A stretch of DNA of 64,000 bases from Candidatus Heimdallarchaeota archaeon (GCA_026702845.1 JADCLS010000006.1:292838-356837), one strand, 5' to 3'; shown: positions 1 to 8,559, numbered from the stretch's first letter. Notes: generated by a model from the sequence alone, not told the origin. Made by a program: numbers and translations.

Positions 1-1257
1 GATTTTGTTGTTACAAAGGGCAAGCTCTTCTAAATTTCTCAACTCTGAAATTTCTGCTGGTAAATTCTCAATTTGATTATTCATTGCAGAGAGAGAGATG
101 AGTTTGTACAACGTTAGAATTACTTCAGGAAAATCACTAAAATTATTATGATCCAAATTTAATTTTCTCAGTCTTCTCAACCTACCTAAAGATTTCGGGA
201 TTTTATGAATCGCATTTGTGCTAAGATTGAGTGATGTGAGTTGAGATAACTCTCCTATGCTCTCAGGTAATCTTTGAAGTTTATTCTTGTGTATCGTCAA
301 ACTTCTTATCCCATCTAATTGACCTATCATATCTGGTAATGATATCAGTTGGTTTTCATGGAGAAGTAATTCTTCTAATTCACTCAGATTACAGATATTA
401 TCTGGTAATCTAATAAGCTGGTTTGAAGAAAGAATCAATATCTTTAATCTTCTAAGTTCTCCGATACTTTCTGGGAGTACTTCTAATCCATTGCTGGATA
501 GATCTACGTACTCAAGATATTTAAGCTGACCCAAATTCTCAGGTAGTATTATACGATTCTTTGCCAGTTTCAATTCCTTTAGGTTCGTACATTGTAAAAG
601 TTGATCAATCTTAGTCAGGTGGTTATTATCTAGATGAAGAATACGTAATTGTTGCAGATTTGAGAAAGTATCGGGGAGGTTTGTGATGCCAGTGCTACTC
701 AAATACAAGGTATGTAGATTTCTTAATTGAGTAATGCTTTCTGGGATTGATTTCAAATCATTATTCTGAATGATGAGTACTTTGAGATTGGATAATTTGG
801 CAATAGTATCAGGTATGGTTTTGAGTGTATTCGAACCTAACTGCAACACTTCAAGTTTACTTAGCTCTCCGATTTCAGGGGGTAAAACTTCTACTTGAGT
901 TGAATAGAGGTTTAATTTTTGCAGACTGGATAAATCTCCTATGGCATTAGGTAATGCTGTAAGATCACCTATTATCTGCAAACCACATAGATTATTTATT
1001 TCACGTAATGTACCCATTGGCAAAATCTGCAGATTATAGAAAATAACCTCCCAGCCATTCAAGTCTTCATTGTATACGATATTGACATTTACCGTAGGAA
1101 AACTAGTTCGTTTTCTGCCAAGTAATTCTAGCTCCATTCGGAACATTTCCTCATATTCCTTCTTTTCAGCTAGATTCATATCAATTACCCATTGAACTAT
1201 CCATATTGAAATACTGTGATGTCTCTTTAGGCTATTGATCAATATGGATTGAAGCAT
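1..1257 (-). CDS. Leucine-rich repeat protein, C-terminus beyond the window
   Basis: The frame is open from an ATG at 1257 to the window edge (419 codons) and no stop is reached, so the C-terminus is missing. An in-frame stop lies shortly upstream, so 1257 is the most upstream possible ATG; a second ATG at 1179 is an alternative start. After about 70 residues of a non-repetitive head that contains a GWEV motif, the protein consists of roughly 14 leucine-rich repeats of about 23 residues with the pattern LP..I..L..L..L.L..N.L. These are of the ribosome-inhibitor/bacterial-type LRR family, which forms curved protein-binding scaffolds. No signal peptide or kinase, GTPase or membrane domain is visible in this part. 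A smaller LRR protein at 10700..11326 has a similar head. Such proteins are common in Asgard genomes and are thought to mediate protein-protein interactions; the partner here is unknown. Confidence 0.85.
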   Translation of the reverse strand, partial: MLQSILINSLKRHHSISIWIVQWVIDMNLAEKKEYEEMFRMELELLGRKRTSFPTVNVNIVYNEDLNGWEVIFYNLQILPMGTLREINNLCGLQIIGDLTALPNAIGDLSSLQKLNLYSTQVEVLPPEIGELSKLEVLQLGSNTLKTIPDTIAKLSNLKVLIIQNNDLKSIPESITQLRNLHTLYLSSTGITNLPDTFSNLQQLRILHLDNNHLTKIDQLLQCTNLKELKLAKNRIILPENLGQLKYLEYVDLSSNGLEVLPESIGELRRLKILILSSNQLIRLPDNICNLSELEELLLHENQLISLPDMIGQLDGIRSLTIHKNKLQRLPESIGELSQLTSLNLSTNAIHKIPKSLGRLRRLRKLNLDHNNFSDFPEVILTLYKLISLSAMNNQIENLPAEISELRNLEELALCNNKI

Positions 1258-1346
1258 ACGATATGGAAATAATCAATTCTAATATTCAGCATTTTGTTAG
1301 GCGAACTTAGATTATTTCAAATAAAACTATCCTCGGTCAATTGCTA

Positions 1347-1841
1347 ATGAGTGATATTAATGAATTTGAAGTTCAATTGACAGAAATAGTCAATGAGGAG
1401 GCTCAAGTGGGACCAAAACACAAAAATTGGCAATCTCGACTTAAACTTGAGATGTCATTGATTCTTCAATATCTAAATTATATCAAAGATCACTATAAAA
1501 AATTATGGTTTGATATTAGGCCGAATAATGAACCCAAGTGGAGAGGAATTTTATGGGAAGGCAATTTAAAAGTAAGAGAACTGGAAAACAATCTTCCATT
1601 TATAATATTAATTACATCAGAATACCCAAAGGTGTCTCCGAGGATCTTGGTAGATGAAATAGCCATTAAGCATTTCAGATGTTTATATCCCTCCAATGAT
1701 TTTATCTATAATGAAAAACGGTATGTCAATATTGATCATGGGCACTTCAAAGATCAATGGAGAGCAAGCTACAATCTTGTCCATGTACTTGATAGGATAT
1801 TACTGCCTTGGTTGAACTGTAGTTTTATGTTGGAAACATAG
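1347..1841 (+). CDS. E2 ubiquitin-conjugase (UBC) fold-like protein without the catalytic cysteine
   Basis: The protein has 164 residues from ATG 1347. A TTG six bases earlier is possible, but an AT-rich TATA-like stretch near 1314-1326 fits a leaderless start at 1347. The order of elements resembles a UBC domain: a helical N-terminus, a strand with WRG, a segment PFIILI, then EYPKVSP (the YPxxxP element of E2 enzymes), H at KHF, a short strand KRYVNID, then DQW followed by an amphipathic helix ending in LLPWL. In true E2 enzymes the strand after the conserved His carries the active cysteine (ICLDIL); here that position is N or V. The nearest Cys, in FRCLY, is much earlier. It could be an inactive E2 variant (UEV-like) or an RWD-type binding domain. 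No other ubiquitin-system gene is seen nearby. The family assignment rests on motif order only. Confidence 0.5.
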   Translation: MSDINEFEVQLTEIVNEEAQVGPKHKNWQSRLKLEMSLILQYLNYIKDHYKKLWFDIRPNNEPKWRGILWEGNLKVRELENNLPFIILITSEYPKVSPRILVDEIAIKHFRCLYPSNDFIYNEKRYVNIDHGHFKDQWRASYNLVHVLDRILLPWLNCSFMLET

Positions 1842-3353
1842 TTAAAACATAGTTCTGGTGGAATGCAGATAATCCTTGAGATCCATTGTTAACAAACGGT
1901 CAATAAGAGATGCGTTACGTTCAAGAAGGACCCTCCATTCCTCGAGTTTATCCTCGATGAGTTTTAATTCTGTGTCTACTCGTGCCTGATGAAATTTTAA
2001 GTTATTTTCCTTTGCTATTATTTTAGCATGATCTAGGATATTAACTGCAAGATCATAATCACCGTCTAATGCCACAAATTTGGATTCAAGTATTAAGGAT
2101 TCTATAATCCTTGGATAGGAATGGGTTGACTGGGCATAATCAACTATTTCTTTTACTAGTACTCTGGCCTTCATATAAGTATCAGAAAAATGAAATATCG
2201 TAAACTCTTCTAGATAAAGGTCACAGAGATAGAGCATTGAATTAAATTTTACTTCAAAATTTGCCGTATCCATGTTAATTATCTGCTGGAAGATCTCCAT
2301 CGCCTCAACCTTGGCCTTCATCATGGGTTTAGATTTTTGAACTAATCCAAGTGCATACTTATAATAGAGACTTGGCAATTTTGATGTGGAACGGATACTC
2401 ATCTCTTCCAGACGTTCCAGTGTTTTCTCTATGTGAATCTCATCTTCTTGCGATTGGTAGACCACAAGCAAAGTCAGCAAGCTAGTGGCAATAAAGACTT
2501 CATTCTCAGATTTTTCCCTTAATGAGAGGCTTTTTTGAAGATGATGAATTGCTTGTTTAGCATCATGTTTTGAGAAATTAATTAAGCCCAACATATTATG
2601 TGCATATGCAGCATCTAGATAATTACCTGATTTACCAAAGACTTTCAAACTACGATTAAGCATCTCTTCAGCTTTTGATATATTACCTTGATCAAAGTAT
2701 ATTGTACCGATATTATTCAAAGTGTAGGCAATATCATTGGGATTGCCAAATTTTTCTTTCAATACCAAGCTTTTACTGAAATATTCGATTGCAGTGAGGA
2801 ATTCGCCTTTCATATAATGAATATAGCCCATGTCATTTAATACAAAACCAAGATCTCGCTCATCAGTCTCACTCATATCGGAATTTTCCAATAAATCCTT
2901 TACTTTCTTAAGAAGCTTCAATCCTTTCTCTCCATTTCCCTTTGCTCCTTCAAGATTTCCACGTATAAACAAAAGGAAAAGCATCTCATGAAAAAGATAC
3001 TGTTGGTTATCCTCAGATAACTTACTCATTTTCTTCTCAGCATCATCCAGGCTAGTTTCACTTTCCAGTAAGTATCCTCGTAGATAGAATAGGTATGAAA
3101 GTTCTCCACATAATCTGAAATATAGTTGCAATTCAGAACCTCGTTGACCTTTTATGCTATCATAATTAAATTGACTGAAGGCGATTTTTGCTTCATGAAT
3201 TCCTTCTTCTAGTTGTCCTTTTTCTCGATAGTACTTTGCATAATAATAATGGAGAAGATGAGATGGAACATCAAGCTCATCTATCATACTCTTTGCTTGA
3301 TCATAGTGACCTTTATCTATTGCAGTAATGATTTCTGAGGCGATGGCCACCAT
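1842..3353 (-). CDS. Tetratricopeptide repeat (TPR) protein
   Basis: This 503-residue, soluble, all-helical protein has at least six clear TPR units between about residues 160 and 300, for example LNDMGYIHYMKGEFLTAIEY and LNNIGTIYFDQGNISKAEEM. The degenerate helical repeats before and after resemble the MalT/LGN-type TPR solenoids. No enzymatic, DNA-binding or membrane segment is visible. The gene is convergent with the E2-like gene and ends immediately next to its stop codon. It is divergent from the PadR operon, with a 219-base shared upstream region. TPR solenoids bind peptides or other proteins; the partner cannot be read from the sequence. The ATG at 3353 is used; no better upstream start exists before a stop. 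Confidence 0.85.
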   Translation of the reverse strand: MVAIASEIITAIDKGHYDQAKSMIDELDVPSHLLHYYYAKYYREKGQLEEGIHEAKIAFSQFNYDSIKGQRGSELQLYFRLCGELSYLFYLRGYLLESETSLDDAEKKMSKLSEDNQQYLFHEMLFLLFIRGNLEGAKGNGEKGLKLLKKVKDLLENSDMSETDERDLGFVLNDMGYIHYMKGEFLTAIEYFSKSLVLKEKFGNPNDIAYTLNNIGTIYFDQGNISKAEEMLNRSLKVFGKSGNYLDAAYAHNMLGLINFSKHDAKQAIHHLQKSLSLREKSENEVFIATSLLTLLVVYQSQEDEIHIEKTLERLEEMSIRSTSKLPSLYYKYALGLVQKSKPMMKAKVEAMEIFQQIINMDTANFEVKFNSMLYLCDLYLEEFTIFHFSDTYMKARVLVKEIVDYAQSTHSYPRIIESLILESKFVALDGDYDLAVNILDHAKIIAKENNLKFHQARVDTELKLIEDKLEEWRVLLERNASLIDRLLTMDLKDYLHSTRTMF

Positions 3354-3516
3354 GACCTATTTCACATTCATATTGATTATATACTTTGTGCTCAACTGGC
3401 TTATGATGTCATAATTTTGAATTACGACATCTGAATTACATTACTTATCTTTCCCATTTAGAGGTGGAAATCGACCTTAAATCATATTCTGATAAAATCA
3501 AAAATGGTTTCTGTCA

Positions 3517-3561
3517 TATACTATGCGCCATAGTATAAACCATTATATACTCGATAGTATA
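3517..3561 (+). promoter_or_regulatory. PadR operon promoter with two palindromic putative operators
   Basis: Two inverted repeats sit directly before the PadR gene. The first, 3517-3537, is a perfect 9-base arm palindrome (TATACTATG, CGC spacer, CATAGTATA). The second, 3546-3561, has arms TATACT and AGTATA around CGAT and shares the same half-site. The second overlaps a TATA-like box (TTATATAC, 3543-3550) that lies about 26 bases before the ATG at 3573, the distance expected for a leaderless archaeal transcript. A repressor bound here would block TBP, so autoregulation by the adjacent PadR protein is the simplest reading. This is an inference from position and symmetry. Confidence 0.7.
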
Positions 3562-3572
3562 ATGATATAGTA

Positions 3573-3929
3573 ATGATAGCTGAAGATCTGTTGGAACGAT
3601 GGACGATTGAGTTCAAAAGAGGGTTTGCCAAGCCTCTCATCCTTATGTTTTTGAAAAACAGGGAGAGCTACCCCAACAAGGTGTTACGAGAGATAAACGA
3701 TCGAACCAACGGTGCAATAAGCATTGCAGGTTCAAATATCTATCCTCTGCTCAAGAGTATGGAGGAGGATGGATTGATTATCACCAAGGCAGTCGATCAG
3801 GGCAAAATCAGAAAATTATACATGTTGACATCTGAGGGAGATGAGTATCTTGAATCACTGAGATCCGAGATGACTGATTTTCTTAAGATGATGCTTGATG
3901 TAATTACGGAGGAACAAAACAATGATTAA
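3573..3929 (+). CDS. PadR-family winged-helix transcriptional regulator
   Basis: The product is a 118-residue protein with a PadR winged helix: a helix pair, the recognition-helix region SIAGSNIYPLLKSMEEDGLI, the wing (KAVDQGKIRKLYMLT) and the typical TSEGDEYL leading into a C-terminal dimerisation helix. PadR proteins are usually repressors that bind palindromes in their own promoters. Two palindromes with a shared half-site lie just upstream. The gene overlaps the following HAAS/RDD membrane protein by 8 bases, a pairing known for PadR regulators. It is the first gene of a four-gene operon (to 5524). The ligand or signal is unknown. Confidence 0.9.
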   Translation: MIAEDLLERWTIEFKRGFAKPLILMFLKNRESYPNKVLREINDRTNGAISIAGSNIYPLLKSMEEDGLIITKAVDQGKIRKLYMLTSEGDEYLESLRSEMTDFLKMMLDVITEEQNND

Positions 3930-4572
3930 ACATGCAGAACTATACCGGTACCTGGAGCAGGTTAGCTCATACTTACCACTCTCTCAATCAGAAAGCAAGC
4001 GAATTCTTGATGAACTGGAAACTGAATACCTTGAAGGTGCGGAACAAGAGAAAACTCCGGAAAATTATTTTGGAGAGGCAAAATTAACTGCTCAAAATAT
4101 CATGCAAGGTATCCATCCAAACCCAATAGAGGCTAGTATATCCATACGAGCTTGGGCCTATCTATTTGATTCTGCGATCATTGGTGCATTTCTCACTGTT
4201 TTCTTTGCAGTTCCATTCTTTGTACTAGACTGGGAGACAACATTTGATGGTCCATATGATGTGTTAAGGATAATTTACATCATAATTATCATGATATATT
4301 CATTGACTATTTTTGGTCTTGCCTTCTCCCTGTATTTTATCCCTGAAAAGTGGTATGCACAATCCCTGGGTAAAAAGGTGTTTGGTTTGTATGTACTGGA
4401 TGCAACAGGTATCAAGATCAGCTGGAAACAGGCTATTATTAGAAATATCACCAAATTCACAGAAGGTGGTCTTCCACTTGATGTATTTCTAGGATGGCTA
4501 ATAAAAAAGGAGGGTCAGACCCTTACCAAGGCTAGTGATATCCTTGCTGAGACAAAGGTGGTACTTCTATAA
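3922..4572 (+). CDS. HAAS-like domain fused to RDD-family membrane protein
   Basis: The protein has 216 residues. Residues 1 to about 65 are helical and resemble the HAAS/DUF1700 domain that accompanies PadR regulators (YRYLEQVSSYL followed by a KRILDELETEYLEG-type helix). Residues from about 75 form an RDD domain: RAWAYLFDSAIIG at the start of the first span, two more membrane spans near 80-105 and 115-140, then GKKVFGLYVLDATG and an IIRNI element. RDD proteins are small integral membrane proteins of mostly unknown or ion-transport function. The start overlaps the PadR gene by 8 bases and the stop overlaps the next ATG by one base, so translation is probably coupled. A role as the membrane sensor or target of the PadR protein is an inference. 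Confidence 0.75.
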   Translation: MIKHAELYRYLEQVSSYLPLSQSESKRILDELETEYLEGAEQEKTPENYFGEAKLTAQNIMQGIHPNPIEASISIRAWAYLFDSAIIGAFLTVFFAVPFFVLDWETTFDGPYDVLRIIYIIIIMIYSLTIFGLAFSLYFIPEKWYAQSLGKKVFGLYVLDATGIKISWKQAIIRNITKFTEGGLPLDVFLGWLIKKEGQTLTKASDILAETKVVLL

Positions 4573-5051
4573 TGGCAGGACTGATACATTTAGGAATTGG
4601 TTTGGCTTTTAAAAAAGTCACTCCCCAGATACATACTGGTATATTGGTTGCTCTTTCCTATGGCATTGACCTTATATGGGGAATCTTTTACTTCACTGGC
4701 CTTGAGAGCTTGGGATCAGGCATTACTCCATTTTCCCATGGGCTCTTCATGGCTCTAATGTGGACTGCACTCGTATCCACCCTCATCTACTGGAAAACCA
4801 AGGATCGAAACCTAACAGTTCTCCTTGGCCTCCTGTTCTACAGCCACTGGATCATTGATTTCATCAGTCATCCCATGACTGCAGTATTTCCAGGTGATCT
4901 GGGTCTGACATTTTTCTTTGAAGATACTCCACTTCTTGGATTGGGTGTTTGGAGTATTCAGCTAGGAATGATCATAGGTGAATATGTGTGCACTGCACTA
5001 TGTCTTGGTATCTTCATCCATACCAAGATGCAGCTGAAAAAGGAAGTTTAG
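4572..5051 (+). CDS. Small polytopic membrane protein, YdjM/DUF457-like
   Basis: This 159-residue hydrophobic protein has about four or five membrane spans and conserved-looking His/Asp residues on loops: IHLGIG near the N-terminus, SHGLFMA near residue 56, and SHWIIDFISHP near residue 95. The His...SH...SHxxxDxxxH layout recalls the membrane-bound metal-dependent hydrolase family YdjM (DUF457), although the similarity is weak. The ATG overlaps the stop of the RDD gene (TAATG), and the next gene begins 3 bases after its stop. It is therefore the third gene of the PadR operon. Whether it is enzymatically active cannot be judged. Confidence 0.55.
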   Translation: MAGLIHLGIGLAFKKVTPQIHTGILVALSYGIDLIWGIFYFTGLESLGSGITPFSHGLFMALMWTALVSTLIYWKTKDRNLTVLLGLLFYSHWIIDFISHPMTAVFPGDLGLTFFFEDTPLLGLGVWSIQLGMIIGEYVCTALCLGIFIHTKMQLKKEV

Positions 5052-5053
5052 AA

Positions 5054-5524
5054 ATGAAAATACTTATCATCCATAATTCTGCATTTGGGAATGGAATAAC
5101 TCTTGCCAAAACCATCGCTGCAGAATTTGATACTGAAGAGGTTCTAATTCATCACAATGGAGAAATATCTCCTTTTGATGCAATTGTATGGAATCCAGAT
5201 TTATTGATCATGGGGACTGCAGTACGCGTATTTAGAATTAATCGTCAATCTAAGAAATGGATAGATACCCTCAATAAGATTCTGAAAGAGAAGGGGAAAA
5301 AAATCCCATTTGGAGCTTGTTTCATCACCCATGCATTATCAACTGAGAAACATATGAAGAAGGGACACAATTTCCTGTCCAAACTAGAGAAAGGAGAGTT
5401 TGAAGAAGTATGGCCTGAATGGATAACTGGCAAAGTTATTAGTCAAGATGGGCCTTTTGAGGAAGGAGTGCTGGACTATGTCTCTGGAAAAGCAAAAGAG
5501 ATGATTTCATGGATACAATATTGA
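5054..5524 (+). CDS. Flavodoxin-like protein
   Basis: The product is 156 residues from ATG 5054. A longer in-frame reading from 4988 lies inside the previous gene and adds residues without flavodoxin character. The N-terminus MKILIIHNSAFGNG matches the first strand and phosphate-binding loop of flavodoxins, followed by a helix (TLAKTIAAEF), a strand with DLLIMGTAVRVFR and a GACFITHA strand. This fits a flavodoxin/menaquinone-dependent-protoporphyrinogen-oxidase-type FMN-binding fold. It is the last gene of the PadR operon, 3 bases after the preceding gene. Its redox partner is not evident. Confidence 0.75.
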   Translation: MKILIIHNSAFGNGITLAKTIAAEFDTEEVLIHHNGEISPFDAIVWNPDLLIMGTAVRVFRINRQSKKWIDTLNKILKEKGKKIPFGACFITHALSTEKHMKKGHNFLSKLEKGEFEEVWPEWITGKVISQDGPFEEGVLDYVSGKAKEMISWIQY

Positions 5525-5681
5525 ACTAGTTATGCTATACACTGTTAAAATTTCAAAATTTTTGATCCTTTTGAAACAATTTCCCTAATGAATTGTTATT
5601 TCAAGAATTACACATCTATCAGAACAGGAATATCTCTGTAACTAGCTTACAGTTTTTATTCTCCATCCATAAGTTTACCCT

Positions 5682-6386
5682 ATGGTATTGTTTTCCCTAG
5701 ATCGAGTTTCAGTTCAGATTAATGATTCGCAATTATTAAAAGAAATCAAGGTAGAAATACCTGAGAATCAGATCACGATCATACTTGGACCATCAGGTGG
5801 GGGAAAGACTACGTTTCTAAAAACTTTGGTAAAACTGCTTAATTATACTGGGACTATACGGTATCGAGGAAATGAAATAACCAATTTACAAGTAAATGAG
5901 TATAGAAATGAAGTGGTGTACTTAGGACAAACCCCATACATGATTCCAGGTACGGTTAGAGAGAACATTTCATGGGCAAATAACCAAGTTAATGTTGAAT
6001 CAATGCTTTCACAGGTAGGATTAGAGGGTAAATATTTAGAGCAGGAAGCTGAAACGCTTTCTGTGGGTCAGAAGCAGCGAGTTCAACTCGCACGAGGACT
6101 TGCTTTAAACCCCAAGGTTCTTCTCCTTGATGAACCCTCATCCGCTTTAGATGCAATTTCCAAGGAAGGACTTATAGAGTTAGTAGAATCAATACGTGCT
6201 CTGGGTATCTCAATCATTATGATCACCCATGATATCTCAGATGCTAAACGGATTGCTGATTACCTCATAATTTTGAATGAGGGAAGAGTTATTCTCTCAG
6301 GTGAGGCTGCTGAAGTATTACAAAAGTTGCATTCTTTATCGGAAGCAGATACATTGAGAGAATTGATAAGGGGGACTTCACCATGA
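5682..6386 (+). CDS. fetA: ABC transporter ATP-binding protein, FetA-like
   Basis: This 234-residue ATPase has Walker A GPSGGGKTT (36-44), Q-loop GQTPY (about 82-86), signature LSVGQ (126-130), Walker B VLLLDEP (146-152) and H-loop His183. It overlaps by 4 bases a gene for a UPF0014/FetB permease. That partner makes it the FetA-type subunit; the Escherichia coli FetAB pair is implicated in iron export and resistance to oxidative stress. The substrate here is inferred from the family. The 157-base region before it has no gene. Confidence 0.8.
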   Translation: MVLFSLDRVSVQINDSQLLKEIKVEIPENQITIILGPSGGGKTTFLKTLVKLLNYTGTIRYRGNEITNLQVNEYRNEVVYLGQTPYMIPGTVRENISWANNQVNVESMLSQVGLEGKYLEQEAETLSVGQKQRVQLARGLALNPKVLLLDEPSSALDAISKEGLIELVESIRALGISIIMITHDISDAKRIADYLIILNEGRVILSGEAAEVLQKLHSLSEADTLRELIRGTSP

Positions 6387-7189
6387 GTATTTTAGATCCA
6401 ATTCTAGCTATCATTTCTGATGAAGAGGTTGTATCTTCATTAACAAGATTTTTAGGTTCACTTCTCCTTTTTTTAATCATTTTATTCTCTGTTCTGAGGA
6501 CAGAGAAGTCAATGCAGAGTAATGTTATCCTATCAACTTTTCGAGGATTATTACAGATCGTTATACTAGGATCAATATTGAATATCATTTTCACACTTAG
6601 ACACACCATTTTATTATTTGGTGTAATTACCATTATGATTGGATTCGGTGCTCAAACTGCTGCCAAACGACATGAAATAAGGGATCTTTTCAGAGTGTAT
6701 CTACTCTCTCTCGGTATATCGGTATATATTATAATGGTCACCATGTCGCTACTAGGTGTTTTACCTATTGATGAACCTGAATTTTGGATTCCTATTGGAG
6801 GGATGATTACAGGAAATTCTATGAATATCACATACTTGACCATAAGCAATATTGAAAAGGATATGAAACAAAGAAAAGGAGAAATTGAGACTGCACTGGC
6901 CCTTGGATTCACACCACAACGAATTTACTCCAAATTATCAATAGGATCAAAGGCAATTGTACTGGCTATCACCCCTACCACCAATAATCTACGTACGCTA
7001 GGACTTGTTTTCATTCCTGGATTGATGACTGGTCTTCTAATCGGGGGAATATCCCCAATTGCTGCTGCATTGCTTCAAGTTATGATATTTCTACTTATTC
7101 TCAGTGGTGGGTTATTATCCGCATTTATATCAGTAAAATTGATCTTGCCTTACTTCTTTGATATGGATAACCAGAATTTACTCCAATAA
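6383..7189 (+). CDS. fetB: ABC transporter permease, UPF0014/FetB-like
   Basis: The 268-residue integral membrane protein has about seven spans. Family hallmarks of UPF0014 are visible: PIGGMITGNSMN near residue 137, the EIETALALGFTPQ stretch, APTTNN-like ITPTTNN, and IPGLMTGLLIGGISPIAAALLQ near residue 210. The ATG overlaps the TGA of the ATPase gene, so the two are translated together. Its stop is followed by 139 gene-free bases and then a convergent gene. Metal (iron) export is expected from the family. Confidence 0.85.
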   Translation: MSILDPILAIISDEEVVSSLTRFLGSLLLFLIILFSVLRTEKSMQSNVILSTFRGLLQIVILGSILNIIFTLRHTILLFGVITIMIGFGAQTAAKRHEIRDLFRVYLLSLGISVYIIMVTMSLLGVLPIDEPEFWIPIGGMITGNSMNITYLTISNIEKDMKQRKGEIETALALGFTPQRIYSKLSIGSKAIVLAITPTTNNLRTLGLVFIPGLMTGLLIGGISPIAAALLQVMIFLLILSGGLLSAFISVKLILPYFFDMDNQNLLQ

Positions 7190-7328
7190 ACCGATATTAA
7201 TAACAATTAATCGTAGGATTCAAACACTCATTCTTATGAGATAGAAATATTAGAAAATGAGTATCAAAGAGGAGTAAAATTTCCATACCTTTGAGCTTCT
7301 TGAGTTGTAAAATTGCAATAGAATTGAA

Positions 7329-8411
7329 CTAAAATACTTTTAATGGGCTTTTCTTACGTTTCCAAGCCTTCTTCATCATCCATGACAGAATATTCTTGGG
7401 GGGTTTACTTAGTTCTTTCTTTTCTCTCAATACCAATTTCAATGCATTCTCTGGACAGGTAATCGCACATACTCCACAACCCACACACTTCACATCATCG
7501 ATCTCACAAATTTCATTAATAGTTATTGCTCCAAATTGGCAGCGATCTTCACATTCACCACAGGCAAGACAAATACCCTCTTCCACAGTCATCCGATAAT
7601 CTGACTTAACAAGTGCATTTGGCTGGTCCCACTGAACTAGTGATCGCATCACACCACAGCAACAGGTACAACAATTACAGATATATCCATGTCCTTCCTC
7701 AACATTCATTGTATTGTGAATTAATCCCTCTTCCTCAGCATCCATTAGTATCTGAATCGCTTGTTCTCTAGATATGGGTTTGGATCTTGTATGCTCATTA
7801 TAGGCATTTTCCTTGCGTTCAAATGTGAGACAAACATTTTTGGAGTAATTGCACCCCTCCCCAAGGAGTTCACGTTCCTTTTTACAGATACAATCACGTA
7901 CACCCCAACTTTTAGCGTTATTAACTATGGCTTCTGCCTGCTGGTAAGGATAAATCTCTAATTCAGGTTCGATTACACGGTTAACTGGAACAACACGGAA
8001 AATTTCAGGTTTAGTCGCAAAAAGATCTGTGTATCGTGTTTTAGCAAAGTATTCCTCGAGTAGTTTGGCAAACTCTGCATCTAATCTATCTATCTGCTCC
8101 TCATATATCCCAACCACAAATGGCATCAATCCATATTTATGGTTACCATCTTGTTTTTTGTATTGTCTAATCTCACCTCTTTCGTGCATGGTTTCAAGGA
8201 GAGGCGCAAGATAGTCGACCTCTAGTTTCAAGCGTTTGGCCATGACTTCAGCAGTCTCTCCTCTCAGTTTCATCTGAGCAGCAATTCTTGCTTCTTCCTC
8301 AGTAAAGATCCATTTGAGTACTCTGATATGAGTGTCATCATCAGTGAGATTGAAACCCTGTGGGATTTTATTTAGTACCTTTGCCAATTTGTGATAGATT
8401 TCATCTGCCAT
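7329..8411 (-). CDS. Winged-helix-like domain fused to a cysteine-rich centre and 2x[4Fe-4S] ferredoxin domain
   Basis: The product has 360 residues. Residues 20-90 look like a winged helix (RIAAQMKLRGETAEVMAKRL and a LLETMHERGEIRQY wing). A central region has CICKKERELLGEGC and then VCLTFE near 175-200, and a CNCCTCCCGV cluster near 255, which could hold an additional Fe-S cluster. The C-terminus has two ferredoxin motifs: CLACGECEDRC and CVGCGVCAITCP. This architecture occurs in anaerobic archaea and delta-proteobacteria in uncharacterised 4Fe-4S proteins. It may be an electron carrier or a redox-sensing regulator; the DNA-binding role of the N-terminus is unproven. It is convergent with the FetAB-like pair. 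Confidence 0.8.
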   Translation of the reverse strand: MADEIYHKLAKVLNKIPQGFNLTDDDTHIRVLKWIFTEEEARIAAQMKLRGETAEVMAKRLKLEVDYLAPLLETMHERGEIRQYKKQDGNHKYGLMPFVVGIYEEQIDRLDAEFAKLLEEYFAKTRYTDLFATKPEIFRVVPVNRVIEPELEIYPYQQAEAIVNNAKSWGVRDCICKKERELLGEGCNYSKNVCLTFERKENAYNEHTRSKPISREQAIQILMDAEEEGLIHNTMNVEEGHGYICNCCTCCCGVMRSLVQWDQPNALVKSDYRMTVEEGICLACGECEDRCQFGAITINEICEIDDVKCVGCGVCAITCPENALKLVLREKKELSKPPKNILSWMMKKAWKRKKSPLKVF

Positions 8412-8530
8412 ACAACACTTATGATTTCGTATATTAAAAATACCACGTGTGTATTGGAAACAGTTGGTAGATAATTGTTAAGTTTCAGTATATTTGTAAT
8501 ATTGAACTTATTTATTCTCGTAAACGTGGA

Positions 8531-8540
8531 TTTATATAAT
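8531..8540 (+). promoter_or_regulatory. TATA-like box for a leaderless GTG start
   Basis: The sequence TTTATATAAT is centred about 25 bases before the GTG at 8560. Position and sequence match archaeal TATA elements, and there is no room for a ribosome-binding site, so the transcript is probably leaderless. The same box sequence is found at 32316-32325 before another GTG start. Confidence 0.6.
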
Positions 8541-8559
8541 TTCATCCTATTCATTCCCT

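Noticed and set aside
4988..5053. Longer start for the flavodoxin gene
   Set aside because: It lies inside the preceding membrane protein gene, and the flavodoxin fold begins exactly at ATG 5054.
7213..7262. Inverted repeats ACTCATT/AATGAGT and a GGATTCAAAC stretch that recalls a tRNA T-loop on the minus strand
   Set aside because: No acceptor stem, anticodon stem or D-arm can be formed around it, and the repeats are short and far apart. It is probably spacer between two convergent genes.
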